Origin: Gigaspora margarita
Lineage: Eukaryota > Glomeromycota > Glomeromycetes > Diversisporales > Gigasporaceae
Length of the DNA stretch: 64,000 nucleotides
Reading direction: 5' to 3'
NCBI GenBank assembly: GCA_009809945.1
Contig: WTPW01000366.1
Span: 288,428 to 352,427 of the forward strand
Part shown: piece by piece, positions 33,267-44,049 of the stretch
Position numbering within the stretch: position 1 is the stretch's first letter
Layout of the letters: every line of letters begins with the position of its first letter
The notes under the pieces: model-generated
Database searches by the model: none
Seen by the model: the letters and a program-made list of their open reading frames with translations, nothing else
What the model was told of the DNA's origin: nothing
Position numbers and translations under genes: made by a program

Positions 33267-33493
33267 TGTCGCAGATCATAATGAAATCAGATCATAATGA
33301 AACACAGGGGTTTGATTTAAAAATATAAGCCCTACTAAAATCCACCTATACTCTTTTTCAAATAACCCTAACCCTAAATCCTAACTTAACTATAAAAAAA
33401 AACCTAACAAAAAAGGCCCAAAAAAAAATTTAAAAATCGGTCATAAAATAAGTTCAATTTCATTATGATCTGATTTCATTATGATCTGCCACA
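33267..33493 (-). mobile_element. TGTCGCGGATGATC MITE, copy 2 of the pair
   Basis: Ends TGTCGCAGATCATAATGAAA and, in reverse, TGTGGCAGATCATAATGAAA, carrying ATAACCCTAACCCTAAATCC. Bounded by TTTAT at 33262-33266 and 33494-33498, so the middle TTTAT is shared with copy 1. Another copy begins at 36177. Confidence 0.8.
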
Positions 33494-34880
33494 TTTATTA
33501 ATGATATTAAATAATTTAAGTATGATAGTTCTTTTAGTCTCATGACTAATTTTTTCAATTATACTTGAATCGTTCTTTTTTGTTTTATATATTATATTTG
33601 AATCGACCTTTTTTTTAAACCACTACTAGATATTAGACCTGTCATTAAATGATAGGGTGGATTTAACCATTTTTAATCAATTTTACAGTATATAATCTAT
33701 TATAGGAGAGCTTGGATCCATTGTCCATTTTCATATGAAATTTAACAGATATTCTATTATTAAATTTAGTATCCAAGTTAAAACAAATCCAAGTTCTATA
33801 TTGTGGTTATAATATTCTGCGAAATATAGGTGAACAATCTAAAATTTCCATTACATCATACGTGAGATGTAAAAAAGTATCGAATGAAGATGACAGTCAT
33901 GTGCGTCTACGTGAAATTAAAATAGTCAATTCAAGCGACCATTTTAATAGTTCTTTATGATTATTCTAACATGCTCTTTCGGATAAGAATTTAGTGTTTG
34001 GATTAGGATGGTTGAGATATGGCTCATGATTTGTGAGACATTTGATCAAATATTAGAGACTTTCATATACAAAGGGCGATGTTTAATTGATAGATGCCGC
34101 TATAATCAGCTTCTAAATATATATTTTCAAAATTCTTCGTATCGAGGTTTAATATACTGTAAAATAATTTTGATAATAATATAAGTTACAGTATTAACTT
34201 TTATTTAAATTCAAAACCTAATACATAAGACTCCAGCCCCTATGAAAACCGCGTCTATGACTAGTTATTTAAGTTGGTCTAATGCCCATGTCATGTTCAA
34301 TTTGTAATGATATGTTAAATCTGCTTAACAGATTACCATTAAGTCTTAAAGCTTTTGTATAAATACGTTATTTGGTTAATTTCTAACGCTTTGTTAAATC
34401 TGTAAGTTACCGTTACTATAACTTTAATTATGAAAAAAAAAGTTTTTGCAATATCAACCATAACTTACAACTAAACGATTAAACAACTAAACAACTAATC
34501 GATTATTTGGTCACGGGATCTCCGTAATCGATTAGTTGAACTATAGTCGACAACTAATCAATTCGAAAAGTTTATCAACTCGGAACACTATATGTGCCCA
34601 ACTGTGTGATTATATGAGAGAATGACTGTATAAGATAACCAGAATATTACATTCATGAAATACTATAAAAGGTGAAAGTTTTATGCCAGCTAAAATTAAT
34701 GCTTATGAATCCGTATGAATCATTGATTCATGCGCATTATACTGTACTGTATGAACAGTGCTAAAAATTTAGTGTTCTTGGTGTTCTCAAGAACATTAAA
34801 TACTTTGGGAACACAATATTTAAAAATCATGTTCTCATTTGAAAACAATTGAGAACATAAAATTTGTGATTATTATTATT

Positions 34881-35615
34881 ATTATTGCTCGATCAGATGA
34901 CTTTATTGACATAGATGAAAAACATATGGGAATTCTGTTCGCTATCTTTACAGGATTCACTCGAAAACCACTAAGCAACATTTGTAATCTCAATACCTGC
35001 TGATTTACTATAACTGAAACAATCTGCTTTACCAACAACTCACCTATAACCTTTCACAACCAGCTAAGAACCATACGTCATTGACGAAACTTATGGTTTC
35101 GTCAGGTTTCATCATTTCGTCAGGCATCACTAATTACAGCCACCCGAAGATGTCTTTATCCAGAGAAGTCTATATAGCAGCAAAGAGGGTCGGGATTGTA
35201 CCATGTAAACCAGGGGCCCTTGTCTAATATAGCCGCAGAGCCCCGAACATTATAACAATACAAAAAGGTCCTTGCACTGCAACAGCAGCCGTAGAGCCTC
35301 TCACACTAAAAACTGGGTCTTTGCGCTGCAATTACAGCCGTTGAGCCCAAACAACTTATGTTATTGGGGGGAAAGGGCGGGATGAAAGAGCCAGCCTTCT
35401 ACTAGGCGAGCGATAGCGAAGAGAAAATAATCCTTCTTAATCAGGAAACAATGCTTAAATACTACTATCTTCCCCCTTTCGCCCCCTATCATCATGTGCA
35501 TCAATAACTTACCCGATTGCTAAAATTCATACAAAAAAACATCAAATAATCACATGCAACAACTAAATTAACAAAGATCGTATGATCAACAAAGTCATCT
35601 GATCTTGCAATAATG
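34881..35615. mobile_element. 735-bp TIR element inserted in right arm
   Basis: ATTATTGCTCGATCAGATGA at the left is matched inverted by TCATCTGATCTTGCAATAAT at the right (about 35596-35615). Absent from the left arm, so it is an insertion. Interior is less A+T-rich, with GACGAAAC/GTTTCGTCAG repeats (35078-35130), repeated GCAGCCGTAGAGCC-like segments and runs of G or C. Superfamily unknown; no intact gene. Confidence 0.65.
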
Positions 35616-36102
35616 ATCGCTTTGTCACTTCGTTGACAAGCTTTTCATTTTGCGAACATTAAAAATTTTTTTGAGAACATTAAAATTTTTTACAAACCTA
35701 AAAATTTAAATTTATGCTCTCATAAACAAAAAAATTTTTTCAATCTTTTTCACTGCCCATCTCTAATAAGATTTATATTACTGTATATAGTTTAGTTTAG
35801 TGTAGCATTTTAGTATCGTTAACTGTTGTTTGTTGTTTGCTATTAGTGCAACCCATATATTAGTATTGAAACAGTTTCCGTTTTTTCACAGCTTATCCTT
35901 ATTGTTTTTGTTCATTATTAGAAATATTCAACAAACTCGTTTGATAATACATGTCATTCATTGCATGATATATTTACCTTTAATTACACTTTAAAATGTA
36001 AAAAAAAGTTTTCGCTGTTTCCTTAAGTTATATCCGATAAAAATTCATTGATAATCCGTAGTATTTTCGTATATATATTGTATATTTTCACATTTACTTC
36101 AC

Positions 36103-36173
36103 ATGAGTGACGGCAAGGGAAATGGGGCTTCAATCATAGAATTTATATCCCATTTTCTCATGGCGTCACTCAT
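36103..36173 (+). repeat. Hairpin H5 upstream of ML-like gene B
   Basis: A 71-nt foldback, ATGAGTGACGGCAAGGGAAA pairing with ATTTTCTCATGGCGTCACTCAT, with two mismatches and one G-U wobble on the plus strand, the sense of gene B. Counterpart of H1; 793 bp before the start codon, of which about 190 bp is a MITE insertion. Confidence 0.65.
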
Positions 36174-36176
36174 TAA

Positions 36177-36365
36177 TTATTGTCGCAGATCATAATGACA
36201 TCAGATTAAAATGAAATGTGGGTCTCTATTTAACCTTCTAAAAACCCACTTATACTTGTTTAATATAAACTCCACTCTAAAACTAACCTTTAACCTTAAC
36301 ACCTAACCCTAAAAAATGCGCTCCAAAAAATTTTATTTTTCGATGGCTTGTTAATCTTTTATACT
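36177..36365 (+). mobile_element. Partial TGTCGCGGATGATC MITE
   Basis: TGTCGCAGATCATAATGACA at about 36180 and AACACCTAACCCTAAAAAAT inside match the pair at 33034-33493. The left arm lacks it. The right end is not clear, so the copy is partial or diverged. Confidence 0.55.
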
Positions 36366-36965
36366 ATACATAATTATTAATCGACAGTTTGTGATTTTTG
36401 CAGATCATTCACTTTTGATTTCTTTGTGTTTCTTGTAGATTACATGCAACAGTTTAGAATTTTTGGGAAAAATTTTTCGAATTGAAAATTCTGCGAATTG
36501 TTAACAAACACTGTATGTTTATATAATTTTCTTACGTGTGTTAAAAAAAACAACCACATATCCATTATCATAGTGTTCATTCACATACCATTATTTAAAA
36601 AAAGTTAACTAACATTGCATGTATTATAAAAACCACATATCCATAATTATAATGCCATAATTATTAAGGTTGTAATCTGTCAAACTTTCAGAGATAAACC
36701 ATATATAGCCTGTCATTCAATGACAATCTTAAGATTATGGCAATTTAAAATGATTATTGTGTACGTATGTTAAAAATTTGATAATTTCCTAGAAGGCATT
36801 TCTACAATTTATTTGTATAAATCTGATGTTTTTTAAAAACTTTTTTAAATCAAAATAATATCAATTTACTCCAAAACCATTGCTCATAAATAAAATTTAA
36901 TAAATACGCGTATTTGCCTAAGCTCTTGCAAAAATAAAATAAAAATAAAAAAAATAAAAAATAAA
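36366..36965 (+). promoter_or_regulatory. Conserved upstream region of ML-like gene B
   Basis: Shares with the upstream region of gene A the blocks AATCTGTCAAACTTTCAGAG (36673), ATATATAGCCTGTCATTCAA (36701) and CTAAGCTCTTGCAAAAATAA (36919). An A-rich tract directly precedes the ATG in both genes. Promoter function is inferred only from position and retained similarity. Confidence 0.4.
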
Positions 36966-37442
36966 ATGAAACAAAATTTTATTTCAATATTTATCTTTTT
37001 GGTTACACCTTTCGTAATCAATGCTGCACCATGTTATCATATACCAACACCACCTATTCTTGGCTTAAGATTTATATTATTTGATTCTTCAAATCCTAAA
37101 ATTTTCAATGCTCTTATGTATATATCTCATCAACCAGAACTCAATATTTATAATGATTCTAAATTAATTGTCGAAATTTATTCTGAAAATGATATTGAAA
37201 ATAGTAAAACGAAAAATGTGTATGATTTATGCACTATAGCTAACATTACTTGTCCGATTCTTGCTGGTATTGAGTATTCTGCTCAAACCCATTTTCCTAT
37301 ACCTAATGACACGAAGATTGTTGGGGTTTCTGTTTTAACTGGAAATAATCATTATTTAGGTTGTGAGGTATATATATTTCATAATTTAACCTTTCCTAGT
37401 CAGACTTCTTCTATTCCAACTAGTACTCCTCCTCCTCAATAA
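36966..37442 (+). CDS. Small secreted ML/NPC2-like protein, copy B
   Basis: A 158-residue, single-exon paralogue of 18975-19451 in the opposite arm. Signal peptide residues 1-20 (SIFIFLVTPFVINA), then APCYHIPTPP shared with copy A. Cysteines at 23, 89, 96 and 133. VYDLCTIANITCPILAG, YSAQTHFPIPNDTKIVGVSV and HYLGCEVYIF follow the second half of ML-domain proteins (NPC2, PG/PI transfer), which bind lipids or sterols outside the cytosol. The N-terminal half is poorly conserved between the copies except NIYNDSKL and IYSENDIEN. N-glycosylation sequons NDS, NIT and NLT are present. Both copies keep an open frame after long divergence of the flanks, which argues that both have been under selection. 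Lipid binding is inference. Confidence 0.85.
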   Translation: MKQNFISIFIFLVTPFVINAAPCYHIPTPPILGLRFILFDSSNPKIFNALMYISHQPELNIYNDSKLIVEIYSENDIENSKTKNVYDLCTIANITCPILAGIEYSAQTHFPIPNDTKIVGVSVLTGNNHYLGCEVYIFHNLTFPSQTSSIPTSTPPPQ

Positions 37443-37681
37443 ATAGTATGCAAATATTAATTAATGTACCATCTTTAATTTTCTAGTTAGTATTAAACAA
37501 GTATTATATTATTAATATCGATATACCTAAATGTATTTTTAAAAATAACAAATTTTTAAATAAAGCCTTAAATTTTACACTTATAAATTTAAGCGATATA
37601 AAATGCCTAGTAGTGCTCCTCAAACAGATATCTGTTTGCAGAAAGCTACTACATAGCTTTGTTCCGCATTGATCAAAATTA

Positions 37682-39394
37682 TTAAATTGATGAGTTGTTC
37701 TCTTTGCACTAATGAGTGCGTAAGAGTAGCGCATCAAAGCGCGACATTATCAGGCGAAATAGCGCTCAAAATTTTTTCATTTATTGAGTAGTAGTTGTAT
37801 CTTTGATTAAAAAGGAAAAGAATTCCTCAAAACTGCATAAATAATCACATACCGATATCGCCAAAATGGAAAGCAATCGTGAGCTTATTAATTCCATTTG
37901 ATAAAATTAAAATTTAATAAAGATGAATTAGAAAATTTTATTTATTTATTTATTTATTTATTACTATTGATTATTGTTATTACTGTATTGCCTTATTTTC
38001 AATACGTTTAAAAAATTTCTGAATACATAAAATAAAGTTTTACCACCGCAGGTAAATTAGATTGCAAATCTGTGTAACAAAACAAAAAAATAAATTTTTA
38101 TAAAACAAAAAATAAATTTTAAATACTTTAGGGTTAGGGTGAGGCCTGGGATTTATCGGGGCATTGGTATATACAAAATTTAGCAAGGAGTTTTTTTTAT
38201 TATAGCCCCAAAGGTGGTTTCATAAGCAAAATTTTGAGGTATAAACAAAAAAACGAAAATTTATATTACACCTGATCTTAAATTTTGATTGGCTATTCTA
38301 ACAGCTTTGTGTAACATGGTGTAAAACACCATAGATGCGTTTTAGTAAAACTCAAAATAAAATACTATAAAATTCCAAAAATAGACATAAAAATTATTCG
38401 TAAACATTGATTCTTATTCAAAATTATGTGCCTAAAAATCTCAATAGTCATGAATACAAATGTCTATCCTCTTATAATATAGGCGTCCTTACAGCTTTGA
38501 TAAAGCCAAAAGTTCTAGTTCAAAAATAATTTTCAAAAAATAATCGTAATACTCATGCACAATTTCAAATGTTATACCTATTTATTAAGGGTAGATGGTA
38601 CATAGATTATTTTTATATAGTTTTATATGGTATTTTGAAAATTTCATATAAAACTAATATATGCTACTAATAAAACTTTTTAAATTACAACTAATTTTTA
38701 TTAAAATTTTACAAAATATAAATAAAACAACTTATCTATTATGGAAAAATTTTGAACTAATATTATATTTTAAAAAAATATAGTTGTATATATCACAAAG
38801 TTTTTCTGGGTTAGCCCAAATTTTTCTGGGTTGCACAAAATTGCTAATTCTGATTGGGCAATTTACATAAATTTATAAGTTAGTTTATTACTAAATTTTA
38901 ATACCCAATCTTTAATATATATATATTATTGAGTTTTTAATCTTAGAATCAGAAAAACCTGCTCTACAAACTTGTTTTAAGTATTAAAATTAGTTTACTT
39001 AATATAATTTTTCATAAAATTAATTATAAAAAAAATTTACCATTATGATTATATATAATTTTAAAATAGTACCCTTTATCCTTAATCTATCAAATTAAAT
39101 ATATTAGCAAGAGTTAAATAGATTAGCACAAATAAAAAGGTAAAAGGGGTAAATAAATTGGTTCAAATACTTCAATTAGAAATCATGTGGTTAGAAGAAT
39201 GCTAGCTAACCAAAAATGCTGAAAATAAATTCAATTAAATATGATCTGGAAAAATTGGCAAATGAGGTTATAATAACAGTAGAATGAATGATAAACAGCA
39301 CTACTGGTAATAACTACTACTCTGTGGCAGATGGGATAGGTTAAGAACAATTGAGACAGTTATGAGGTTTCAATGAATTGTAAAAGAATGCTGC
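37682..39394. other. No gene seen
   Basis: A+T-rich, with a (TTTA)n tract at 37939-37965, a telomere-like TTTAGGGTTAGGGTGAGGCC (38129) inside a degraded repeat related to 17896-18222, and TTTTGATTGGCTATTC (38285). No coding region. Confidence 0.45.
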
Positions 39395-40965
39395 AGGTGA
39401 CTTGATCTCTATCATGAGTTGCTGTAAAATTCAGTCACAGAACTTAATTACTATCCCATGACTATTGTATGTGATTAAGGTTGAGTTAGTTTGCATTGGT
39501 ATAATTGTGATTTCTATGTAATTAAAGTTGAATTTTTTTTAGTGTAATTATTATAATTTCTATCATGAGTAACTGTAAAAAATTCTTGTAAGGACTTTGT
39601 ATTCTGGTGGTCATAGTATGTGGTTGAGTTAGTTTGCATTAGAATTATTGTAATTTCTAGTATTATTTTTATTAAAAAAAATTCTGTTACAAAAACTTAC
39701 TCAACACTAATATATAAATTTGGGTTACCACAGGTGCTTGCTAATATACATTGGAATTATTGTGATTCTATGATAATACTGTAAAAAATCTGTTTTAGAA
39801 TTTATTTTCTATTTAGTGACTGCAGTATGTAGTTAAAATCAAATTGGTTTGTATTAGAATTATTGTAACTTCTATTATGAATTACTATAAAAAATCTGGT
39901 ACATAAATTACTTGCTAACATGATACATAATAATCAGATTAGGTTTTGTATTGAAGATTATTGTAATTCTATTATGTGTTACTGTAAAAAATTTTGATCT
40001 GACTTGCTTGTTATCTTATTGACCTCATAAAGGTCAAATTAGTTTTGCACTAGAATGATTATAATTTCTATCATGTTAATCTAAAAAAATCTGTTACAAA
40101 ATTTATTCAATATATAATATATTGCTAAGGTTGAGTTGGTTTGTATTAAAATTATTATGATTTCTTTGTGTGAGCTATTGTATAAAATTCTGTTGTTGAA
40201 TTTAGTCATTATTAGTACAGTCAGACCTTCTAAATGCACATCATTGGGACCAGCTCTAGAGCGTGCATTTAGAGAGGGTTGCAATTAGAGAACACTAATA
40301 AAATCATAATATTACTATTATCATGTGATAAATATGACTTTGTCGTCTATAAAGAGAATTTGATTGGCCAATATTCACATGATTGCATTTATGGAGGGAG
40401 GTTTATAAGTGAGCCAGACAATGAGTATGCAATTGCAGAATAAAAAACATACATTTATCTATAAGTCCTATTATAGGGCTAGTCTTTTATCATGCATTTA
40501 GAAAGATATTGCATTTAGAGGAGTTGCATTTAGGGAGGTCTGACTTTATGTAATTATGAGTTAGTTGCATTAAAAATTACTATATTACTAAAAAAAAATT
40601 GTTACAAAACTTACTCACTATTCTAATAATATATAGTTAAGGTTGAGGTGGTTTGTATTGAAATAAAATATTGTGATTTCTATTGTAAGCTATTCTGTAT
40701 ATTACAAAACTTGTGTACCATGATTGGTAACAATAAAAGGAAATTAGTTGTGTTGGTATTATTATATATTACTTTAAAAATTCTGTTACAAATCTACTCA
40801 AATTATTTTGATTTCTATTATTATTACTAACAAAATTCTTATACAAAACTTGCTCACTATTTTAATAATCACAATATGTGGTTAGTGTTGAGTTAGTTCA
40901 TGTTGGAATTATTATAGTTTCTAAAGTTACTGTTATGAATTTCACTATACTGGCAATACACAGTA
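39395..40965 (+). repeat. 97-bp satellite array B
   Basis: Same family and direction as 23580-25000: ATCATGAGTAACTGTAAAAA (39562), CATAGTATGTGGTTGAGTTA (39611), GCATTAGAATTATTGTAATT (39636) and so on. More degenerate than array A and interrupted by the MITE at 40218-40546. The short open frames within it are artefacts. Confidence 0.8.
40218..40546. mobile_element. Pogo/Tc1-type MITE, 329 bp
   Basis: Left end CAGTCAGACCTTCTAAATGC, right end in reverse AAGTCAGACCTCCCTAAATG, with TA on both sides. Repeats of GCATTTAGAGAGG/TTGCATTTAG occur inside both ends. Contains TTTGATTGGCCAATATTCAC. Inserted in satellite array B. Confidence 0.85.
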
Positions 40966-42185
40966 TGCGACTTACTAATGCATATAACTAATAATATTGA
41001 TATCTTAGTTAATCTAGATCAAAGATACAAAATTTGTATAGTAAATGAAAGTCAATTTTCAAAAACAATATAAATAGATAACAACTGAGAATATGAATAA
41101 GAATAACTAGTTGTTTCTGTATTTTTGGATCTCTTTGTTTTAATTTTTATGCATTGAATATTAGTTCATAGATTGATTACATATTTATGATAACTCTATA
41201 TATAATTAATTATATACTGTCTGTATATATATACATATATAAAAAGTCAATATTTACAAAGTTAAATAGTTATCATCACAACTGATAATCTTATATTAAA
41301 GTTTACCCACATTCAAATTACAGTTTTTGAATATAGAAACTAATAGGCTTACATTAAAACAAACCAAAAGTAAAATATTTTACAAAATATAATAGTATTA
41401 ATTAAATAAAAAATACATTTTTTAAATTTTAATAATTACAATAATCTATTATTTTGGCTAATAGTCATTGCCACACATATAATTCAATTAGATTTAAAAA
41501 AATATCAATATCTTAAATTTTAAATAATAATCTATTAAATTCATATATAAAGAGCTTTGTATTAAAACTAAATTGCTAACTATAAATAATAAGAAAATAA
41601 TAATTAAATTAAAATATACTATAAATAAATTAGTAAACAACTGCAAATAAAAAGTACATAAAACTCAAAACTTTTTTCCAATAGTTTTAACAAGTTTTTT
41701 AGTTTTACTTTATTAGATTTAAGATTACAAAAGTTGAACCAGTTTTGATTTTTATCAATATTAAAATCTACAACTTCGTCTAACAATATAATCTATATGT
41801 ACTATTAATCTTGAGAACAAACTCAATTATTAGACTATTTCTTTTAGAGATTCTTATATAGTATAAGTAACAACTAAATTTAAAAAAAATATCATATAGC
41901 TAACCCTTATGATTATTTTTCTCTTTTCATAATTATTTTGATAGTATATAAAGCAAAAAAGATATAGCGTCTGTATATGTATTTGGTTTCTCTAAACAAT
42001 TTATTTTTATGGGCAACAGTTTATTCAAAGTTGATAATATATGCAGAGTATGTTCAATGATGACCAATTGGATTTAATAATCACTATACTCAGATATCCA
42101 CAGATACCCATGAATACCTGTTAGATTATTCTTCTAAATACTGATAGATAAAGGTTGTTACTATAAAATATTTATAATATCTGGG
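40966..42185. other. No gene seen
   Basis: Very A+T-rich and multiply stopped in every frame; nothing beyond simple sequence. Confidence 0.45.
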
Positions 42186-42329
42186 CAGTGTTCAGCAATA
42201 TGGACATTTGGACATATTAAAAATAATATGGACAAAATATGGACATAGTAATTTATGGACATGGACATATAAATTTGGACATAGTCCAAATTTTTTAAAA
42301 ATATGGACATATACCAAGTGTGAATACTG
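42186..42329. mobile_element. hAT-type MITE with TATGGACAT repeats, 144 bp
   Basis: Ends CAGTGTTCA and, in reverse, CAGTATTCACACTTG. Flanks TATCTGGG and TATCTGAG match at seven of eight bases. Interior consists almost entirely of TGGACAT/ATGTCCA repeats. Confidence 0.75.
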
Positions 42330-43598
42330 TATCTGAGCATGCAAGTAACTGTGCAGATCTCTGAATATGCGAGTAACAGGTCCTATTTCTACTCATAAGA
42401 CTTTATCTACCAAAATTAGCAAACTCAATTATATAGTTAATTACAAATTTATAACTATTTTGTATATATATTTACTATAAATAATAAAAGTTATGCTCAA
42501 TCTGCACATTAAAGCGTGTGAGTAAAATCATGGCTGTGCTTAACTTTTTGATATTTTTCAAAGCATTTTTTTACTTTTTTTTGACTTCTGAATAAGTACT
42601 ATGATAAAAAAACTCTATAAATCTATTATAAGGTGTTGCACACCTAATAGTTTGCAAAAAGTAAGAATATCCTTATTTTATACCAAAAAATAACTATTTA
42701 GTACTACACAAAAATGCATTATATCTACACATTAAGTTAATAGTTTCATAAAAAATACAAAAGAACTAAAAAAATAAAATTTTTACTATTGTTTAGTTAT
42801 TTTCCAGTCTTTAAAAAGCAAAAAAAGCACTATAAAAAAGCAATAAAGAAATAACACATGCTATTGCATGACTCCAACTACGACCTGGGACTTGTATAGT
42901 TTGTTGTTTATAGTTAAAGTTCTATTTGTTTTGTGATTAAGTTTTTTATAGTAATAGAAAGCTCATATTTTTAAAATTATAATATAACTATATATTAAAT
43001 TTAATATTAAAAAAAATGTTAGAAATGTATATGAGTGAAGGAATAGCATTAGTTGATAAAACAAAAAAAGAAATGAACAAATAAACCTAAATACTAGAAT
43101 ATAATATTATATAATAAAAAAATAAAATAGGCAATTGGTATCAAATTTTAGAAGTAGTAGGACATGGTAATAGCTTGAGAGTAGTTTATTGATATAATTT
43201 AAAAGTTTATTAATATTTAATTTAAATGTAAATAAAAAAATAATAATAACTTTTATATTAAGGTTCTTCAAAACTATATAATTTTGGTTTGTGGTTTATT
43301 TTTTGATTAGTGAAAGTAAATATAATGCTTTAATATAATAATAGTTATTTTAGTATTATTAGAAAAGCTACAAATTGGTCAAAATCAAAAAATGTAAATA
43401 AAAGAAGACCTCTAACCTAAACTTATTAAAAACTAATTAAACATTAAAAAGATATCTGTAAGTTTAAAAGTTTTTAAAAAAGTATAAACAATTTTAAAGC
43501 CATTTTAAAAGAATTTAAAAACTTTAATATATTCATTTTTTGGGTAGTTTGGTCCAATACCAAATAATATTAAATGCACTTGTACATTCAATAATGTA
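42330..43598. other. No gene seen
   Basis: A+T-rich; no open frame above 60 codons and no repeat boundary recognised. Confidence 0.45.
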
Positions 43599-44005
43599 CA
43601 GTACCAGAAGCAAAAACCATTCATTTTTTTTAAAGGCACCAAATTTGAGAATTTTATAACGATTCTGATTGGCTAATTTTGTGTAACAAAATTATGATTG
43701 GTTAAAATATAAAAATGATTTTTTTTATATAATAAGCACCAAATTTTGGATTTTATACTGTATTTCGTAATTTATTAACCAATCAAATCGCGAGCACGTG
43801 ATCAAGCATCAAGCTGATTGGCCGATTGTCCTGCACCAAATTTCTACTTTACTATAAAAGTTGCTAAACTTTAAACCCTTATAACTTTAAAAAAAATACA
43901 AATAAAAAATTTGTAAGAGGGATTTTTAAAATAATTACTTGTTGTGAAGTTATTAGACTTTAAACAATGCTAAAAAAAATGGATGGTTTTAGCTGTCCTG
44001 TACTG
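43599..44005. mobile_element. Tc1/pogo-type MITE, 407 bp
   Basis: CAGTACCAGAAGCAAAAACC and, in reverse from the right, CAGTACAGGACAGCTAAAAC, both continuing into CCATYCATTTTTTTTA; TA on both sides (43597-43598, 44006-44007). The interior carries four GATTGG/CCAATC motifs (43668, 43696, 43780, 43816). No coding. Confidence 0.82.
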
Positions 44006-44049
44006 TATTAATAATTTATATATATATATATATAGTGCAAAAATAGAAT

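Larger units (their letters stand above)
32580..34590. mobile_element. hAT-type element, 2.0 kb, nested
   Basis: Starts TAGTGTTCC, ends GGAACACTA, with exact duplications TATGTGCC (32572-32579, 34591-34598). AACTAATCGATT and AACTAGTTG motifs cluster near both ends. Despite its size there is no transposase; the interior holds a MITE pair (33034-33493) and A+T-rich DNA. Confidence 0.88.
32427..34628. mobile_element. Pogo/Tc1-type MITE split by a 2-kb hAT-type element
   Basis: Left end CAGTCGTCCCTCCATATAGT, right end in reverse CAGTCATTCTCTCATATAAT, with TA on both sides (32425-32426, 34629-34630). Without the nested element it would be about 180 bp. TA duplication with CAGTC termini is typical of the Tc1/mariner/pogo group. 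Related in ends to 40218-40546. Confidence 0.8.
31843..37681 (-). repeat. Right arm of inverted segmental duplication
   Basis: Inverted counterpart of 18746-21258, from TAGTTGGATCGACGATCTTC (about 31855) to GTTCCGCATTGAT (37669). More than twice as long as the left arm because of insertions at 32427-34628, 34881-35615 and about 36177-36365. Removing these restores colinearity with the left arm, so the duplication came first. Confidence 0.9.

Noticed and set aside
33150-33385. Interstitial telomere
   Set aside because: Only two or three TTAGGG-like units in each of two opposed MITE copies; part of the MITE sequence.
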